From positions 62,001 to 126,000 of the forward strand of contig CAICTM010000004.1 in assembly GCA_903772945.1 (NCBI GenBank): a stretch of 64,000 nt of DNA. Direction: 5' to 3'. Each line of letters opens with the position of its first letter. The first letter of the stretch is position 1. Made by a program: the position numbers and the translations under genes. Below are positions 33,462 to 43,968 of the stretch, in pieces. The notes below the pieces were generated by a model. It saw only the letters and a list, made by a program, of their open reading frames with translations. It made no database searches and was not told the DNA's origin. The stretch comes from Seminavis robusta (Eukaryota > Bacillariophyta > Bacillariophyceae > Naviculales > Naviculaceae).

Positions 33462-33858
33462 AATCAAAAGCAACCAACACAATCAGTTATTTGGATGACG
33501 GTGAATGCATGGGTGGACCACGCAACACTACCGTATTGCTCAATGGCACAAACACGACAATTCACGAATGTTTGGAAGAATAGCTTGTTGTTTCGTGGAT
33601 CTTTTCTTCAACACTATCACTGTCACTCAAAAGATTGGGGCGTCGCACTGCCTATTGCGGCAGCGTTCCAGCTACCATTATTTATAAATGCTACTAGATC
33701 GACTTTTACCGTTGGATTATCTGGTGTGATATTCATCTAGGTGCCTCAACAGACATTAAAAGAATAAGCGAAAGAGGGGAAACCTGAGCTCTTGGGCTTG
33801 AGAAGCAACCTGACGCCTTGAATCGTTCAAAACAAAGGAGACATCCCAACGAAGCCTA
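33462..33858. other. Convergent spacer, no gene seen
   Basis: 397 bp between the 3' ends of the ubiquitin-like gene and the CDPK gene. Nothing distinctive was seen. Confidence 0.35.
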
Positions 33859-35652
33859 TTAGGCAGAACCAATCATGATAGTCTTGAACCGTTCAAAACC
33901 TATTCGACCTTCACCGTCCGTGTCCACCTCCATGATGATGCAATCCAAGTCGTCGTCATCCAGCGCTGACCCAGGGGCCAAATGCTTCCTTAGACTCTCC
34001 TTGGAAATACCTTTGCCGTCCATCTGGAGTATCATAAATGCGGCTTCAAGGCGACTCTCCTTGAGCAAAAATGCATTCTCAATCATGGAAGCAACCACAA
34101 ACTGGGAATAGCTGATCCCGGAAGAGTCTCCAATGCGATGGATCAGATCGGTCAATTCCTCGTCACTTGGCACGTCGCCGTTGAAAAAGTCCTTGTATCC
34201 GGCCTTGATCTCTTCAAACGACAATCTTCCATCGTGATCAAGATCCATTGCCTGGAATATACGGTCCGTTTCTTCCTTCTCTTCCTTTTCCAACAGCTGA
34301 GAAACAGCAAAGGTGCAGAACAAATCCTTCAGCTTGGAAGTGGCTGTAAACGATCGCATGTTCTCCAAGGCACTGGCAACCGAGGCAGAGCTTCGCCGAC
34401 GAAAGTTGTCAGAGGTCGCTTTGATGGCTTTGGCAATCCAAGGGTGGCGGAGCGCCTGTTCGGCAGAAGGGCGGGAATCTTCATTGTACGTCAGGAGATA
34501 CCGCACAAAATTCTTGGCTTCTTCCGAGATGTGATCCCACTCCAAATCATCAAAGGAGAGATTTCCTTGCAATATTTGCCGGCGCACATCCGAGTCCTCT
34601 TCGGACTCAAAGGGAGCAAAACCAGCAAGGAGAACATGGGCAATGATACCACACTGCCAAATGTCATACTTGGGACCATAGGACTGACGAATAACCTCGG
34701 GAGCCAAGTAGTGGATCTTGCCACAGACCTCACTAAACCTTTCACCCACCTGAAAACGCTTGGCCAGGCCAAAGTCAATGATTTTCACCCCATCAAAGTC
34801 TTGATTCGACTCAAACAAAACATTGTCCAAGCTCAAATCTCTGTGAGTAATGTTTTGCTCGTGCAAGTACTTGACTGTGGATAAAAGCTGTTGCATGACC
34901 ATTGCAGCATCCTTCTCGGAGAGAGGACCATAGCTTGCAACTTCTTCGTAGAGTTCTCCACCACGACAAATGTCCATGCAAAGACAAAACTCTGTCTCGG
35001 ACTCGAAACATTTGTATACTCTGTTGATAGCAGGATGGTCAAGTTCTCGCTGGATCTCCACTTCGTTTTGAATGAGCTTGTAGTCTGACTCCGACAAGGA
35101 AGTCTTGTCAAAGACCTTCAAGGCGCGTTCTGCACCCGAGAGCCGATCGATACCCACAAAGACCTCCCCGTATGCCCCTGCTCCGAGTCTCTCGCACACT
35201 TGGATGGACTCTACAGAGCCTGCTTCAACTCGTTCGTGGACCACAAAGTCCTTGGCACGGAGATTGAGCCCCTGAAGACACTTTCTATCCATCTTTTTCT
35301 TGTTCTGCCCTTCGCTGTAGGATGAGTGAAGCACTGAAATTTCATTACCTGTCGAGAACAAACCCGGAGAGTAGTGGTCTTTTCCTTTCATTTCTGTACA
35401 GGTAAGGCACTCTTCCTCCCCTACGCGTTGATCCAACACCCACCCTCCGTTCTTCTCGTCCAACGCCGCCAATGCAAGCCCAGAGATGAGATTTCTTTTG
35501 CTTGGTTTTCGCTTGAGTAAACCACCCGACAAATTCCGATCTACACCTCGACAAGGATGGCCACAGCGCATGGATGGACGGATCGACCTTTCAAATGCAG
35601 CTCGTCGAAGCTCGAACAGAGACATTGTCGTGTTTGCTTCTTGCTTGCCCAT
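33859..35652 (-). CDS. Calcium-dependent protein kinase (CDPK)
   Basis: One exon of 597 residues from the first ATG at 35652 (MGKQEANTTMSLF); the frame is open further upstream but without an ATG. The kinase domain has glycine loop LGAGAYGEVFVG (about 156), ALK (177-179), HRDLSLDN (270) and DFGLA (293) and APE (317), all catalytic residues being present. A junction region follows, then four EF-hands at about 470 (DLDHDGRLSFEE, canonical), 507 (GDSSGISYSQF, weaker), 543 (QMDGKGISKESL, weaker) and 577 (DTDGEGRIGFERF, canonical). CDPKs of plants, algae and protists turn calcium signals directly into phosphorylation. Gly2 is present but Lys3 makes myristoylation doubtful. The N-terminal extension of about 150 residues is variable in this family. 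Confidence 0.93.
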   Translation of the reverse strand: MGKQEANTTMSLFELRRAAFERSIRPSMRCGHPCRGVDRNLSGGLLKRKPSKRNLISGLALAALDEKNGGWVLDQRVGEEECLTCTEMKGKDHYSPGLFSTGNEISVLHSSYSEGQNKKKMDRKCLQGLNLRAKDFVVHERVEAGSVESIQVCERLGAGAYGEVFVGIDRLSGAERALKVFDKTSLSESDYKLIQNEVEIQRELDHPAINRVYKCFESETEFCLCMDICRGGELYEEVASYGPLSEKDAAMVMQQLLSTVKYLHEQNITHRDLSLDNVLFESNQDFDGVKIIDFGLAKRFQVGERFSEVCGKIHYLAPEVIRQSYGPKYDIWQCGIIAHVLLAGFAPFESEEDSDVRRQILQGNLSFDDLEWDHISEEAKNFVRYLLTYNEDSRPSAEQALRHPWIAKAIKATSDNFRRRSSASVASALENMRSFTATSKLKDLFCTFAVSQLLEKEEKEETDRIFQAMDLDHDGRLSFEEIKAGYKDFFNGDVPSDEELTDLIHRIGDSSGISYSQFVVASMIENAFLLKESRLEAAFMILQMDGKGISKESLRKHLAPGSALDDDDLDCIIMEVDTDGEGRIGFERFKTIMIGSA

Positions 35653-36928
35653 GTTTGCGTTGTCTATACTATCAGACACAGCCAAGTGCACGTACAACGT
35701 ATTATTGAACTAAATTGCAGAGCTTTCCGAATGGTTCTCTTGTATTTTGTAGCTGAAAGTCAATGGCTTTGGTATGCTCAAGTGTTATAGCGCTAGCTTG
35801 CTATACTCTGGAGTATACGCCTCAAAGCTACTCAGAAACTAATCTAATCATTGTACTGAGTGCTCTCCACTCACACATCGATCGTAATGATTCGATTCAA
35901 TCTTCATCCACGGTATGTCAAGTGTACTGTATGTGCCGGTACCGGTACCGGTACAGCTTGCCGGTTTCTGTGGGTGGAGCAACATCGCGAAGAATGCTGT
36001 AATCCGAAAGTAAACTGAGTTTTAACTGTCGGAAACTGCACATTTATACTGTTGTTCCCTTAAAATGGTCACAGTCACGTGTCACTGCTCCACAGATCAT
36101 AAGACTTGAAGACTTGCACAAAAGCACACAAACACAAAAACAAACTCACACTCTGCCTCCGACCTCCGACACCTCACAGAGCTCGCACAGCTCACTCTCC
36201 ACTCACACATTACCAGCGATCAAGCAGTTTTGCAGCGTGGCTCTCTTTTGAAGTAGAACTCCTGTAGTTTTGGTGCGATGGTTCGATTACCCCATCGATC
36301 TTTGATGAAGCGACGTCCGTTACCAGTATCTAACATACAGTAAAAAGTTAAGAGCTTATTGAAGGTCTGGACGCTGGTCACAGCCATTCCTCGCCCCCAT
36401 AAAGGCTGGAAGAAGGAAGAAACGGAGCTTTACTAACGGATGATCAGAAACCTGATGATGGAACTTCGCCGACCTGTTCCGTTGGTTCATGTAGGACGTT
36501 TGCTAGACTAGTATTCTGGCCAGAGCTCTTATACCAGTACCTACGAGAGACTGGTACCCAGGTAGTGCTTTCAGGATGGTTATGGTTGTGGCATTATGTT
36601 ACACTTTCGTTCTCCTTTCCACTTAAGCCTTTTTCTAACCAACCTCATCACCCCACCCCAGCCCCCACAGAGGCAAGCCATGCAATTGAGGTAGAACATC
36701 GAGTTTTCCCTTCTCCATTGGACAGCTCACAAGAGAAAACCACACACATAGCAGAAGAACCCATCATCTTCCCAAGTTCGCTTGATCGGTGGATTGGCTG
36801 ATGGATTACAAGCCAGCTCCACGACCAGAGCTTACAACCCGAAGGTCTCTTCCCACCCTCACCCTTCTGCAGATGCCAGGCTTCCGCATATGCCAGATTG
36901 GCTGGTGCTGTTCCAAGCACCTCAACTT
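35653..36928. other. Intergenic region with GGTACC palindromes, no gene seen
   Basis: About 1.3 kb. A tandem ACCGGT/GGTACC patch lies at about 35935-35957, and a CACTC/ACACA-rich stretch at about 36110-36210. Short open frames have no recognisable features. Confidence 0.4.
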
Positions 36929-37915
36929 TCAACTTTGGAAGCTTGCAATACCCTGAATCATACAAACCACAGACTCCAACCACATGAGAGTGTTAACAAA
37001 TGGCAGAGAAAGCCATGGTTCAATATCCGAGTTTCGCAATGACCAGTGAATGGCAGGCAGCAAATGTAAAGATGCTCGAACAAGCTGCAATCTCAGGTAC
37101 TTCATTGTTGCTGGACGGGGTGGTTTCGCAGACAGCAACTCTTGAGAGTCATTCTTCTTTTGCTCTGCGTACTTCCTCGCCTTTTGAGTTTCTTCATAGT
37201 ACTGCAGTCCATTCTGAAGGATTTCAACAAAGACATAGGCCAACCAGCATCGACAGGACCACATAGAGAGAGCCTCAGCCAACCGAAAGGGAACTTCAGA
37301 GGTCGGAAAAATAAGTTTGGGGCTGTACCAAAGGAGATAGGCAGCATGCTCAAGAGGGTAGTAGCCAACCATTGTCCAGGCTAAGAGTTTCCCCAAGAAT
37401 TGTTGAAGCTTAGGATACTCGGCAGACGAGAAAGACCATGAGACACTTCGAGCTGCCTCCAGAGCCGGTGGCAGACCAAGGAAACGCAAGATGTATCTGG
37501 CTGATTCCAGTTCCTTGACTAATCTATCACAATCCTCTTGCCTTTCTCTTTCTCGCAACAAGAAGAAAGAAATCATCCAAAGACAATACTGCAAACACTT
37601 GAGCATCTTCTCTTGATTTGCCCCTGACCACATGAATCCATTGTACCCCTGCAAGAATCTGTCCAAGGAAGGTTCCTTTGTTGATGGAGACTCCTTGACC
37701 ATGACCTGTGTCTTGGCATCCTCTTTCTCTTGGTTGGCGTGCTTTCCAACATCCTGTTTCTGTTTGGTGCTGGATGTCAAGGCAAGTCGTTTCCCAATTT
37801 GATTGGGACTGGTCTTGACATCTGGACTTCGATTTTGCAATACAGCTACTCGCTGCTTGCCCCAGACCTCAACCGTCGTCGCCGTGTGGATCAATTGAGT
37901 GCACGTTACTGTCAT
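36929..37915 (-). CDS. PEX11: PEX11-family peroxisomal membrane protein
   Basis: A single exon of 328 residues. After a Lys/Gln-rich stretch of about 80 residues, SLDRFLQGYNGFMWSGANQEKMLKCLQYCLW begins the PEX11 homology (family pattern: F L....GR.K.LR.LQY). It continues with LVKELESARYILRFLGLPPALEAA, equivalent to the conserved amphipathic helix region, two or three hydrophobic segments (VGYYPLEHAAYLLWY; LAYVFVEILQ) and a hydrophobic C-terminal part ending VVCMIQGIASF. PEX11 proteins elongate and divide peroxisomes by inserting amphipathic helices in the membrane. The N-terminal extension before the domain is longer than usual. The match is by pattern, so other peroxisomal membrane proteins are possible. 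Confidence 0.7.
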   Translation of the reverse strand: MTVTCTQLIHTATTVEVWGKQRVAVLQNRSPDVKTSPNQIGKRLALTSSTKQKQDVGKHANQEKEDAKTQVMVKESPSTKEPSLDRFLQGYNGFMWSGANQEKMLKCLQYCLWMISFFLLRERERQEDCDRLVKELESARYILRFLGLPPALEAARSVSWSFSSAEYPKLQQFLGKLLAWTMVGYYPLEHAAYLLWYSPKLIFPTSEVPFRLAEALSMWSCRCWLAYVFVEILQNGLQYYEETQKARKYAEQKKNDSQELLSAKPPRPATMKYLRLQLVRASLHLLPAIHWSLRNSDIEPWLSLPFVNTLMWLESVVCMIQGIASFQS

Positions 37916-38297
37916 GGTTTCGAATGAATACTGGTTGGTCTAAAACTTTCTTCCTGGTGTGGCTCTGTTTCAGTGTTGCTCAATGGTAGTTAGCTGATTC
38001 TTTTCGGCGGTCACAGTCTTCTCTTGCATGAAATAAATACTTTGAGAATTCAATCTACCCCACCAAGAATCGAACAGATATTCATTGTTGGCGGCGGTGG
38101 CCAAGTGATTACAGCTCTGGTGTCAAACTCCCTTGAATGGGATGATGGGAGCAACCAACAGCATCCGATTGCTCTGGTACTCACTACATGTATCTCCCAA
38201 GGTAGAACCAGCGGTCTCGTCAAAACCTCGCTTGCTATCCGCAGCCACTGTGGTTGGGGTGACCAAGCGGGGTTAACTGCATGCGGGGTTGATGAGA

Positions 38298-38372
38298 ATT
38301 CCTTGTTATCAACCAGCGTCAAATTCCTTGCATTCTGGAATTTATTTTTTATGGTAAAAGGAAACATTTTAC
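38298..38372. repeat. First copy of a dispersed direct repeat (second copy at 39250-39325)
   Basis: Both copies contain CCTTGTTATCAACCAGCGTC, then AAATTCCTTGCATTCTGGAA, and a following GAAACATTTTACAAATTTA block with a few differences. They are 950 bp apart in the same orientation, bracketing the foldback element, which suggests a larger duplicated or mobile unit. Confidence 0.7.
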
Positions 38373-38636
38373 AAATTTACTACGGATTCGGGTTGAACTT
38401 GCTCGGAAGCGGATTTCCCAACCTCGGAAGGAGATTTTCCTTCCCCGTACAAAGGTTGTGTAGGTTTCTACGTGAGGATTAATCGGCGCGCCAGTCGATC
38501 TTTGAGTTTGTCTCAAGAAACGGTCGGAGTCGAATCCGACGGCAATGTCCTGTTGCGGATTTTGTTTTTTGGTGTGTCAATCAATCAATCAATGGTCGGT
38601 CCTCGTTTTAGGGTTACAGGCTAACCATACCGTACC

Positions 38637-38805
38637 GTCCAACGGTTTTCACTCAGGCTCTAAAACAAAAATTGAAATTTCCACGCCTGAGCACCATTTG
38701 AAACACGCCCTTAAACATGCCCTTAAATAAACATGCCCTTAAAACATGCCCTTTCTATGAGAACCAGTCGTGGTCGTTTTAAAGTCTGAGTGAAAACCGT
38801 CGGAC
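38637..38805. repeat. Small foldback (MITE-like) element
   Basis: The 30-bp arms at 38637-38666 and 38776-38805 are inverted copies with about three mismatches; both contain CGGTTTTCACTCAG or its complement. The 109-bp centre has tandem AACATGCCCTTAA-type units. The total of 169 bp fits a non-autonomous DNA element. No clear target duplication was seen. Confidence 0.6.
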
Positions 38806-39640
38806 AGTCCTGTACTCATCATACAGTAAAAGGTAGATTATACCATTACGCGGTGCCGGCCAGATGTAACCCAACTCCACTCCTCATACCGACCCGACTC
38901 CTCCGCTGGCTAAGAGGGTTGCTTGGTAGCTCTAGCAGTAATGCTAACGGCATAGCTGAGGCTCTCAGCAGGAGGAGCATTTGGGATGAAACTGGGCATT
39001 GAGCTGGGGAAGGAGCTGCCCAGGAGAAATGCTATAGAGATGTCACTGACTGGGAAGCTGAGGCTAGCTAGCTGGGCTCAGGCCAGCATGGGAGGTACAA
39101 CCAGGACCGGGGCTGGAACTAGTAAGGCGGGCGGAGGAGCTAGGAAAACTGCAAGGGAGCCATGTCAGTAGCTGGGAGGGTTGTGCAATCCACTGTCATG
39201 CCTTTTTGCTATTTCTGTTTCCGTAGTTGGCGCCACCGGAGGCATCTTGTTCCTTGTTATCAACCAGCGTCAAATTCCTTGCATTCTGGAAATTATTTTT
39301 ATCATAAAACGAAACATTTTACAAATTTATGTCATAAAATCAATGGTGTACGTATACACTCCCTTTTCCTGCATTTTCAGTTTCAAAAAAATGCTGAATT
39401 TTTGTTCGATGGGTTCAATCCGCCATGGTATCATTTTAAACACGGCAACAGTCCGGCCATGGGGTATATCTTTGACGGCAACATGTCCGGCCACATGCTA
39501 CTTTTCTACTAGCTAGCTAGGAATGCTATGACATGAAGTTCAAATCCATTTGAGCTCGACGCGTTACCAGCTACTGAAAACGGTCACCATTGTCACAAAT
39601 TGCAATAGCATGGTTACAGGGGAGTGACTGCCTCAGTTTC

Positions 39641-42163
39641 CTATGCCGCCGGAGTCGTCAATCCGTCTTCTGGACCATAGCAGCTATGACTTCTTCCCAC
39701 CATACGCCGTTTCTTTGCCTGCGGAGACAAGCTTCCACCTTTGGACGGCATGGTAAAACGGCGCATAACTCGTCTACGCCTGCGGGTTGGGAGGACTCTC
39801 GAATAAGAGCCCTCGGCACCGTCACCTGCAACCTCCAGCGGGTGTTCATACTCGTCGTCGCGATCCTCAATTTCCTCGCCCACGTCACCAGAGCTGTCCT
39901 CGAGAGGCTGGGAGAATGCCACGAGGTTTGCTTCTTGAGTAGCAGCATCAATTCGTTCCACAAAGTTTCCGCCACCGTTGGTTCCCGACGAGGCTGGGTT
40001 GCCCGAAGAGGGCATTTCCGATGCCATGGGAAGAGTTGATCGACGCGATGTACGTCGAAAGGACCTTCCCCGGCCCAGGCTTATTGGTGGCGGCATTCCA
40101 TGGGCTGGCATGATAGTTGATTCTTCCGCCTGGGCGACACAAGCGGCTGCTGCTGCAGCAGCAAGACTGCTAGAGTGCAGGCTGGTGCCCCATATCATGC
40201 ATTCATCAATGCTTCGTCTTGGCCTTAGTGGTGGATGAGATGATTTGACGGCACCTGCCAAGTGTTCGGGGGTGGCGCACGAAGCAGAGTTGTCGAATCG
40301 ATCGTACACAGGTGGTCTTGTCGTTCCACTGCTGACTCGAGCTACAAGCGGAGGCGGTGGCTGCCGTTCCTCTGTAGTCCTCAATAACGCTTCAGCTGTA
40401 TGGAAATCCAATCCAATCGTAGCAACCTTGCTGTCGCTCGAATCTCCATTCAAGAGACGGGCGAACAAATCGGGGTCGTACTCTTTCAAGGAGGCTTGTA
40501 TAGAAACTTCTGTTTCGTCTTCGTCCTCTTCGACAACAAGGACTTCGACCCCGTCGTCTTCTTCCGAGGAGGCTGCAAGAGGTGACCCCTCTTTCTCGGC
40601 TCTTGCTTTGGCCTCCTTGTCGGAACAATCCGTTTGCTCTGCCTCCTCCATGTCCATACCGCTCGCTGCACTGGCCTGCTTTTGGAGCCGATCCTTACGT
40701 CCAGTGGCAACCATTTCTTGCACACGAGCCACCGATTGGTCACTGACACGAGGTACAGTGGGAGGTGATGACGGTGCATCCTCGACGTTGAGGGGCGGGT
40801 GAATTGGCATCATGGGAAGATGGCCGACCGTCTGGACTATTCGATCACACGTAGCATCATCAAAGGTCCGTAGAGGCTTGGCAGGTGGCTTGGGGGAAAC
40901 GGTGTGGGCGCAATTGCTGTCTCCTCGCAAGCTCTGACACTTGTTTTGGGGACAGGCACGATTGCCGCTATTGCTACTACTGGTAGCAGCCGAAGTTCGA
41001 CCACCTCCATCATGACCGGTATCCGTCCTGCTGGGTCGCATTGCCTCGGAAGAATCAATTGTGTTGTAGCGCGTCAACGCAGGGCCCGGCTTCTTCTCGC
41101 TGGCATGCATTAGATAGAAATCAGCATCACTTCGTCTCCGTGGTTTTTTGGGCGGGATGCAACTTTTTGCATGGTCACTACTCTCTGATCTGTGAAGATG
41201 AGTCATGCTAGGCGCTGCCAAAGGTAACCTCCCCCCTCCCAATTGCTGTCCGTGAAGCAGGCTAGCAAACAGATATGGATCAATCTCGGCATTGTTTCTC
41301 AAAGAAGAAGAAGCAGATGCTGCTGTTTCGTGATTTTTCGCGGCAACGTCGTTCTTTTGCTCCTTATTTTTGTGCTCTCCCGTGTTGCTTTTTCTGTCTT
41401 TTGTCTGATCATGGTCATCAGACGAAGAATCATCGTCATCATCATCATCCATCAGGTCCGTCTTGGAGTCATCGCGAGTCCGTGTGGGCCGTGTGGGTGG
41501 CAAGCTCATGCTTTGGCACCTTGCCACTTCTCTGGCAGATACGTCCGCATCGTTGCATCTTGATCCGCCAGCTCGTGCGGCGGCCTGCGCCGAAGTTTCA
41601 TTTGCAGTAGTTGGAAAGAGTCCTCCTGCTCCTCCTATTCTTGGCAAGGTGGCACTGAAAGTCCGTTGATTTTGAATGCTAAATGGCGTCAAAGCGGACG
41701 CCGATGACAGTGGAGTGGCCATCATACTGGCGGTCGCTTGCGGCAGAGAAGGTAGAAAGGCATCACCGGCACTTCGATTGGGCCGAATAGGAGCATGAGA
41801 AGTCGCAGCTGTGCGGTCAATGCGTTCCAACCATCGATGATGACAAGCCGTGTCTCCCAGCAATCGATGATTATTATGACGACGGCGACGGCTACGACTT
41901 CTCACGCTTTCCTCGGATGTCACGGTGCACCGAGACTCGCTGCAGTCGTCCTTGCGCTTCCGCCGACTGCTGCTGTGGTGAGTCTGCGTCGTCTCGCCCA
42001 TGGACGAGGCATCATCCAAGGCACCCGTCGTAGTCGCCGTTGTAGTGGACATGGCTGCTAGGGACATGATGGTGCTCGCGTCGTCATTATTTTGCTGTTG
42101 CCGGCGAGCTTCACGGTTGCTGCTGCTACTGGTATTGCCGCCTACTGCCTCTGCGGTCGCCAT
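39641..42163 (-). CDS. Large low-complexity Ser/Arg/Asp-rich protein of unknown function
   Basis: A single exon of 840 residues from the first ATG at 42163 (MATAEAVGGNTSSSSNREARRQQQ). The frame continues upstream to 42229 without an ATG, encoding a hydrophobic stretch that is therefore probably not translated. The protein is mostly disordered, with basic patches (RSRSRRRRHNNH), an Asp run followed by SSSDDHDQTKDRK, and a Ser/Ala-rich tail ending RRRRRVMRRFTMPSKGGSL. A short motif occurs twice: EIDPYLFASLLHG and EYDPDLFARLLNG, about 300 residues apart. This may be a binding motif for a shared partner. No family is recognised. Basic clusters suggest the nucleus. Coding is supported by the length of the open frame and matching codon usage. 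Confidence 0.65.
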   Translation of the reverse strand: MATAEAVGGNTSSSSNREARRQQQNNDDASTIMSLAAMSTTTATTTGALDDASSMGETTQTHHSSSRRKRKDDCSESRCTVTSEESVRSRSRRRRHNNHRLLGDTACHHRWLERIDRTAATSHAPIRPNRSAGDAFLPSLPQATASMMATPLSSASALTPFSIQNQRTFSATLPRIGGAGGLFPTTANETSAQAAARAGGSRCNDADVSAREVARCQSMSLPPTRPTRTRDDSKTDLMDDDDDDDSSSDDHDQTKDRKSNTGEHKNKEQKNDVAAKNHETAASASSSLRNNAEIDPYLFASLLHGQQLGGGRLPLAAPSMTHLHRSESSDHAKSCIPPKKPRRRSDADFYLMHASEKKPGPALTRYNTIDSSEAMRPSRTDTGHDGGGRTSAATSSSNSGNRACPQNKCQSLRGDSNCAHTVSPKPPAKPLRTFDDATCDRIVQTVGHLPMMPIHPPLNVEDAPSSPPTVPRVSDQSVARVQEMVATGRKDRLQKQASAASGMDMEEAEQTDCSDKEAKARAEKEGSPLAASSEEDDGVEVLVVEEDEDETEVSIQASLKEYDPDLFARLLNGDSSDSKVATIGLDFHTAEALLRTTEERQPPPPLVARVSSGTTRPPVYDRFDNSASCATPEHLAGAVKSSHPPLRPRRSIDECMIWGTSLHSSSLAAAAAAACVAQAEESTIMPAHGMPPPISLGRGRSFRRTSRRSTLPMASEMPSSGNPASSGTNGGGNFVERIDAATQEANLVAFSQPLEDSSGDVGEEIEDRDDEYEHPLEVAGDGAEGSYSRVLPTRRRRRVMRRFTMPSKGGSLSPQAKKRRMVGRSHSCYGPEDGLTTPAA

Positions 42164-43968
42164 GGTTCGGAACCAACCAAAAACCAACAACAAAACTATG
42201 ACCGCTCTTGGCGTGGTCAACTGAAACACTCTCTCTACTAGCTTGCTAGCTTCCGTATCTTTATGCCTGGCTCTCTTTCAATTCAATGAGGCTGGTTTCC
42301 GAGCGTCTGTAGACAGGTTACAAAGGTAGGTAGGCAGAAGAGAGATGCTACAGCAAGCAAGGAAGTATACGAATACAAGTCCGCGGTATTCGTTGGTGAG
42401 AGAGGAAGTTGATGGAGAGAGCTTGGAGGGTCCTTCGCTTCCGCGCACAACTTCTGAAGCCTGAACGAAGTGAGTGGCTTGCTGTGAGGCAAAATGACTC
42501 TTTCCAATGGGTCATTAGAGGAAAGCGACCTATAAAAATCAATGGTCGCTACTGGTGACTGCCGTATGAATACCAGTGGATTGGACACTGTGGACCGATC
42601 AATTTGCGACATTTCGCCAATGACTTTTAACCATGAGTCCCGGAGGTAACTGGAACATTGGCGAATAAAAAGGCTTTGTTTTGTGAGAAAATTTTAAAAA
42701 GTAAATCGTATGGTTTTGGCAAATGTACAGCTACGTATGAATCACTCTCTTGAAATAATAATAGACTTTTACCTTTTCAGTACCAACTTTTGTCTATTTC
42801 CCTTGTCATCGTTCAGAGAACGGGATGCAGGTGGCAGCTGGTGCCAATGTTCGCTTTTGGTTGTTCCAAACCGGTGGAAGAAATTGTGTCAGGATCCCAC
42901 CAAAAGAGCCAGTTCCATCGTCCATCGTACATGTAGCCAAGTACTTGTGTGGCCAGGAACTAACTACAAGCGCGAAGTCAAGTGCTTGGTAAATATCCGA
43001 ACATAGTTTTCGATAGTGTTTGAGCTTCTTATTGAGGGGAGCAGAGCTCAAATCCTAATTGCCCACTACTGGCCAGGCCCAATATTTCGCATGGCCCGAA
43101 ATCTGTTTGAAGGGCTGTTTGTCCTGTATCAGTGGCATCCTCACACCTCACTCTCTTCAACTTCTTTTCTTTGCGTTGAGTGTTGAGTGAGGTGTTATCG
43201 GTAGGTGTGAGGTGTGAGGTGACGAGGTGACATTACTTTTCCCAGCATTCCAAATGTGTAGCAGCTGCCCATCTACTAGCTACAGGTAGCTAGCCAGCTT
43301 GTGCCCTCGGTGGATTTGCATTGTCGGTCTCAGCGAAAGCTGCAGTGTATTCCCAGTGAAACAGGCCTGCTTCTAATCAGGTGAGTTCTGGCTCTGAATG
43401 GCTCGGTGGCTGACTGGCCTCTCCTTTCTACTGGCTGCATCATCAAAGCTATCAGGAACCTACCGGTATCGGGCTCTACCTGTATCTGGCTACATGTAGT
43501 AGAAGCTGGCTACTAATAGGAGCTCCACATGTAGCTAGCTGGAGCATGGTAATCGCCATTCAATGTCAATTCCGGCGAGCTTTGAGCTTCGCGTTGCGTC
43601 AATGTGAGTCAGCAGCTGTCAGCCTATGGTTTTCCTTGTTGGTAATGCCAGCGCGTTCCCTGGACATCCAAATTCCCATCCAACTTGAACTTTGGCGTTC
43701 GTTCAAAAAGAAACCAGGGAAGAAGGGAAAACAGAGAGGAAAGGGGCTCCCAAATCCAAAATGTGAGAAATTTTCTTTTTTTCGGAGAAAACGGAGGGAG
43801 TTTTAGGCCTCATGCACCCTCACCGTAGTACTGTACGGTATCACGAGGAGGTACCGGTACCAGCTACGTACCTTTACACTTTACAGTTCCTGCACGGCAT
43901 GTATGGTAGCATTTGGTCAGCTATTTGGTCAGAGTTTACATGTATGCATAGGAGCTAGCTAGCTAGAG
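42164..43968. other. Intergenic region with inverted CACCTCA motifs, no supported gene
   Basis: About 1.8 kb. At about 43140-43235 the motifs CACACCTCACTC and GAGTGAGGTG are inverted copies around a CTTCTTTTCTTTG centre. TAGC and TAGCTGGC repeats lie at about 43270-43310, 43500-43545 and 43950-43965, and GGTACC patches near 43850. Short open frames lack recognisable features. Confidence 0.4.

Larger units (their letters stand above)
37916..39640. other. Intergenic repeat-bearing region without a supported gene
   Basis: About 1.7 kb. It carries a direct repeat of about 75 bp (38298-38372 and 39250-39325), a small foldback element (38637-38805) and TAGC runs near 39065 and 39510. No protein with family features was seen. 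Confidence 0.45.

Noticed and set aside
31207-37915. A peroxisomal gene cluster (dienoyl-CoA reductase and PEX11 about 4.5 kb apart)
   Set aside because: Two genes separated by a ubiquitin-like gene and a CDPK are not a cluster; the proximity is probably chance.
38520-38560. Possible tRNA T-arm (GGAGTCGAATCCG)
   Set aside because: It is a simple palindrome and no D-arm, anticodon arm or acceptor stem could be found around it.
39590-40039. Open frame on the + strand over the large low-complexity gene
   Set aside because: It is a shadow of the minus-strand gene at 39641-42163, whose frame is far longer; no family features.
42164-42229. Signal peptide on the large low-complexity protein
   Set aside because: The hydrophobic stretch lies upstream of the first ATG in frame, so it is probably untranslated.
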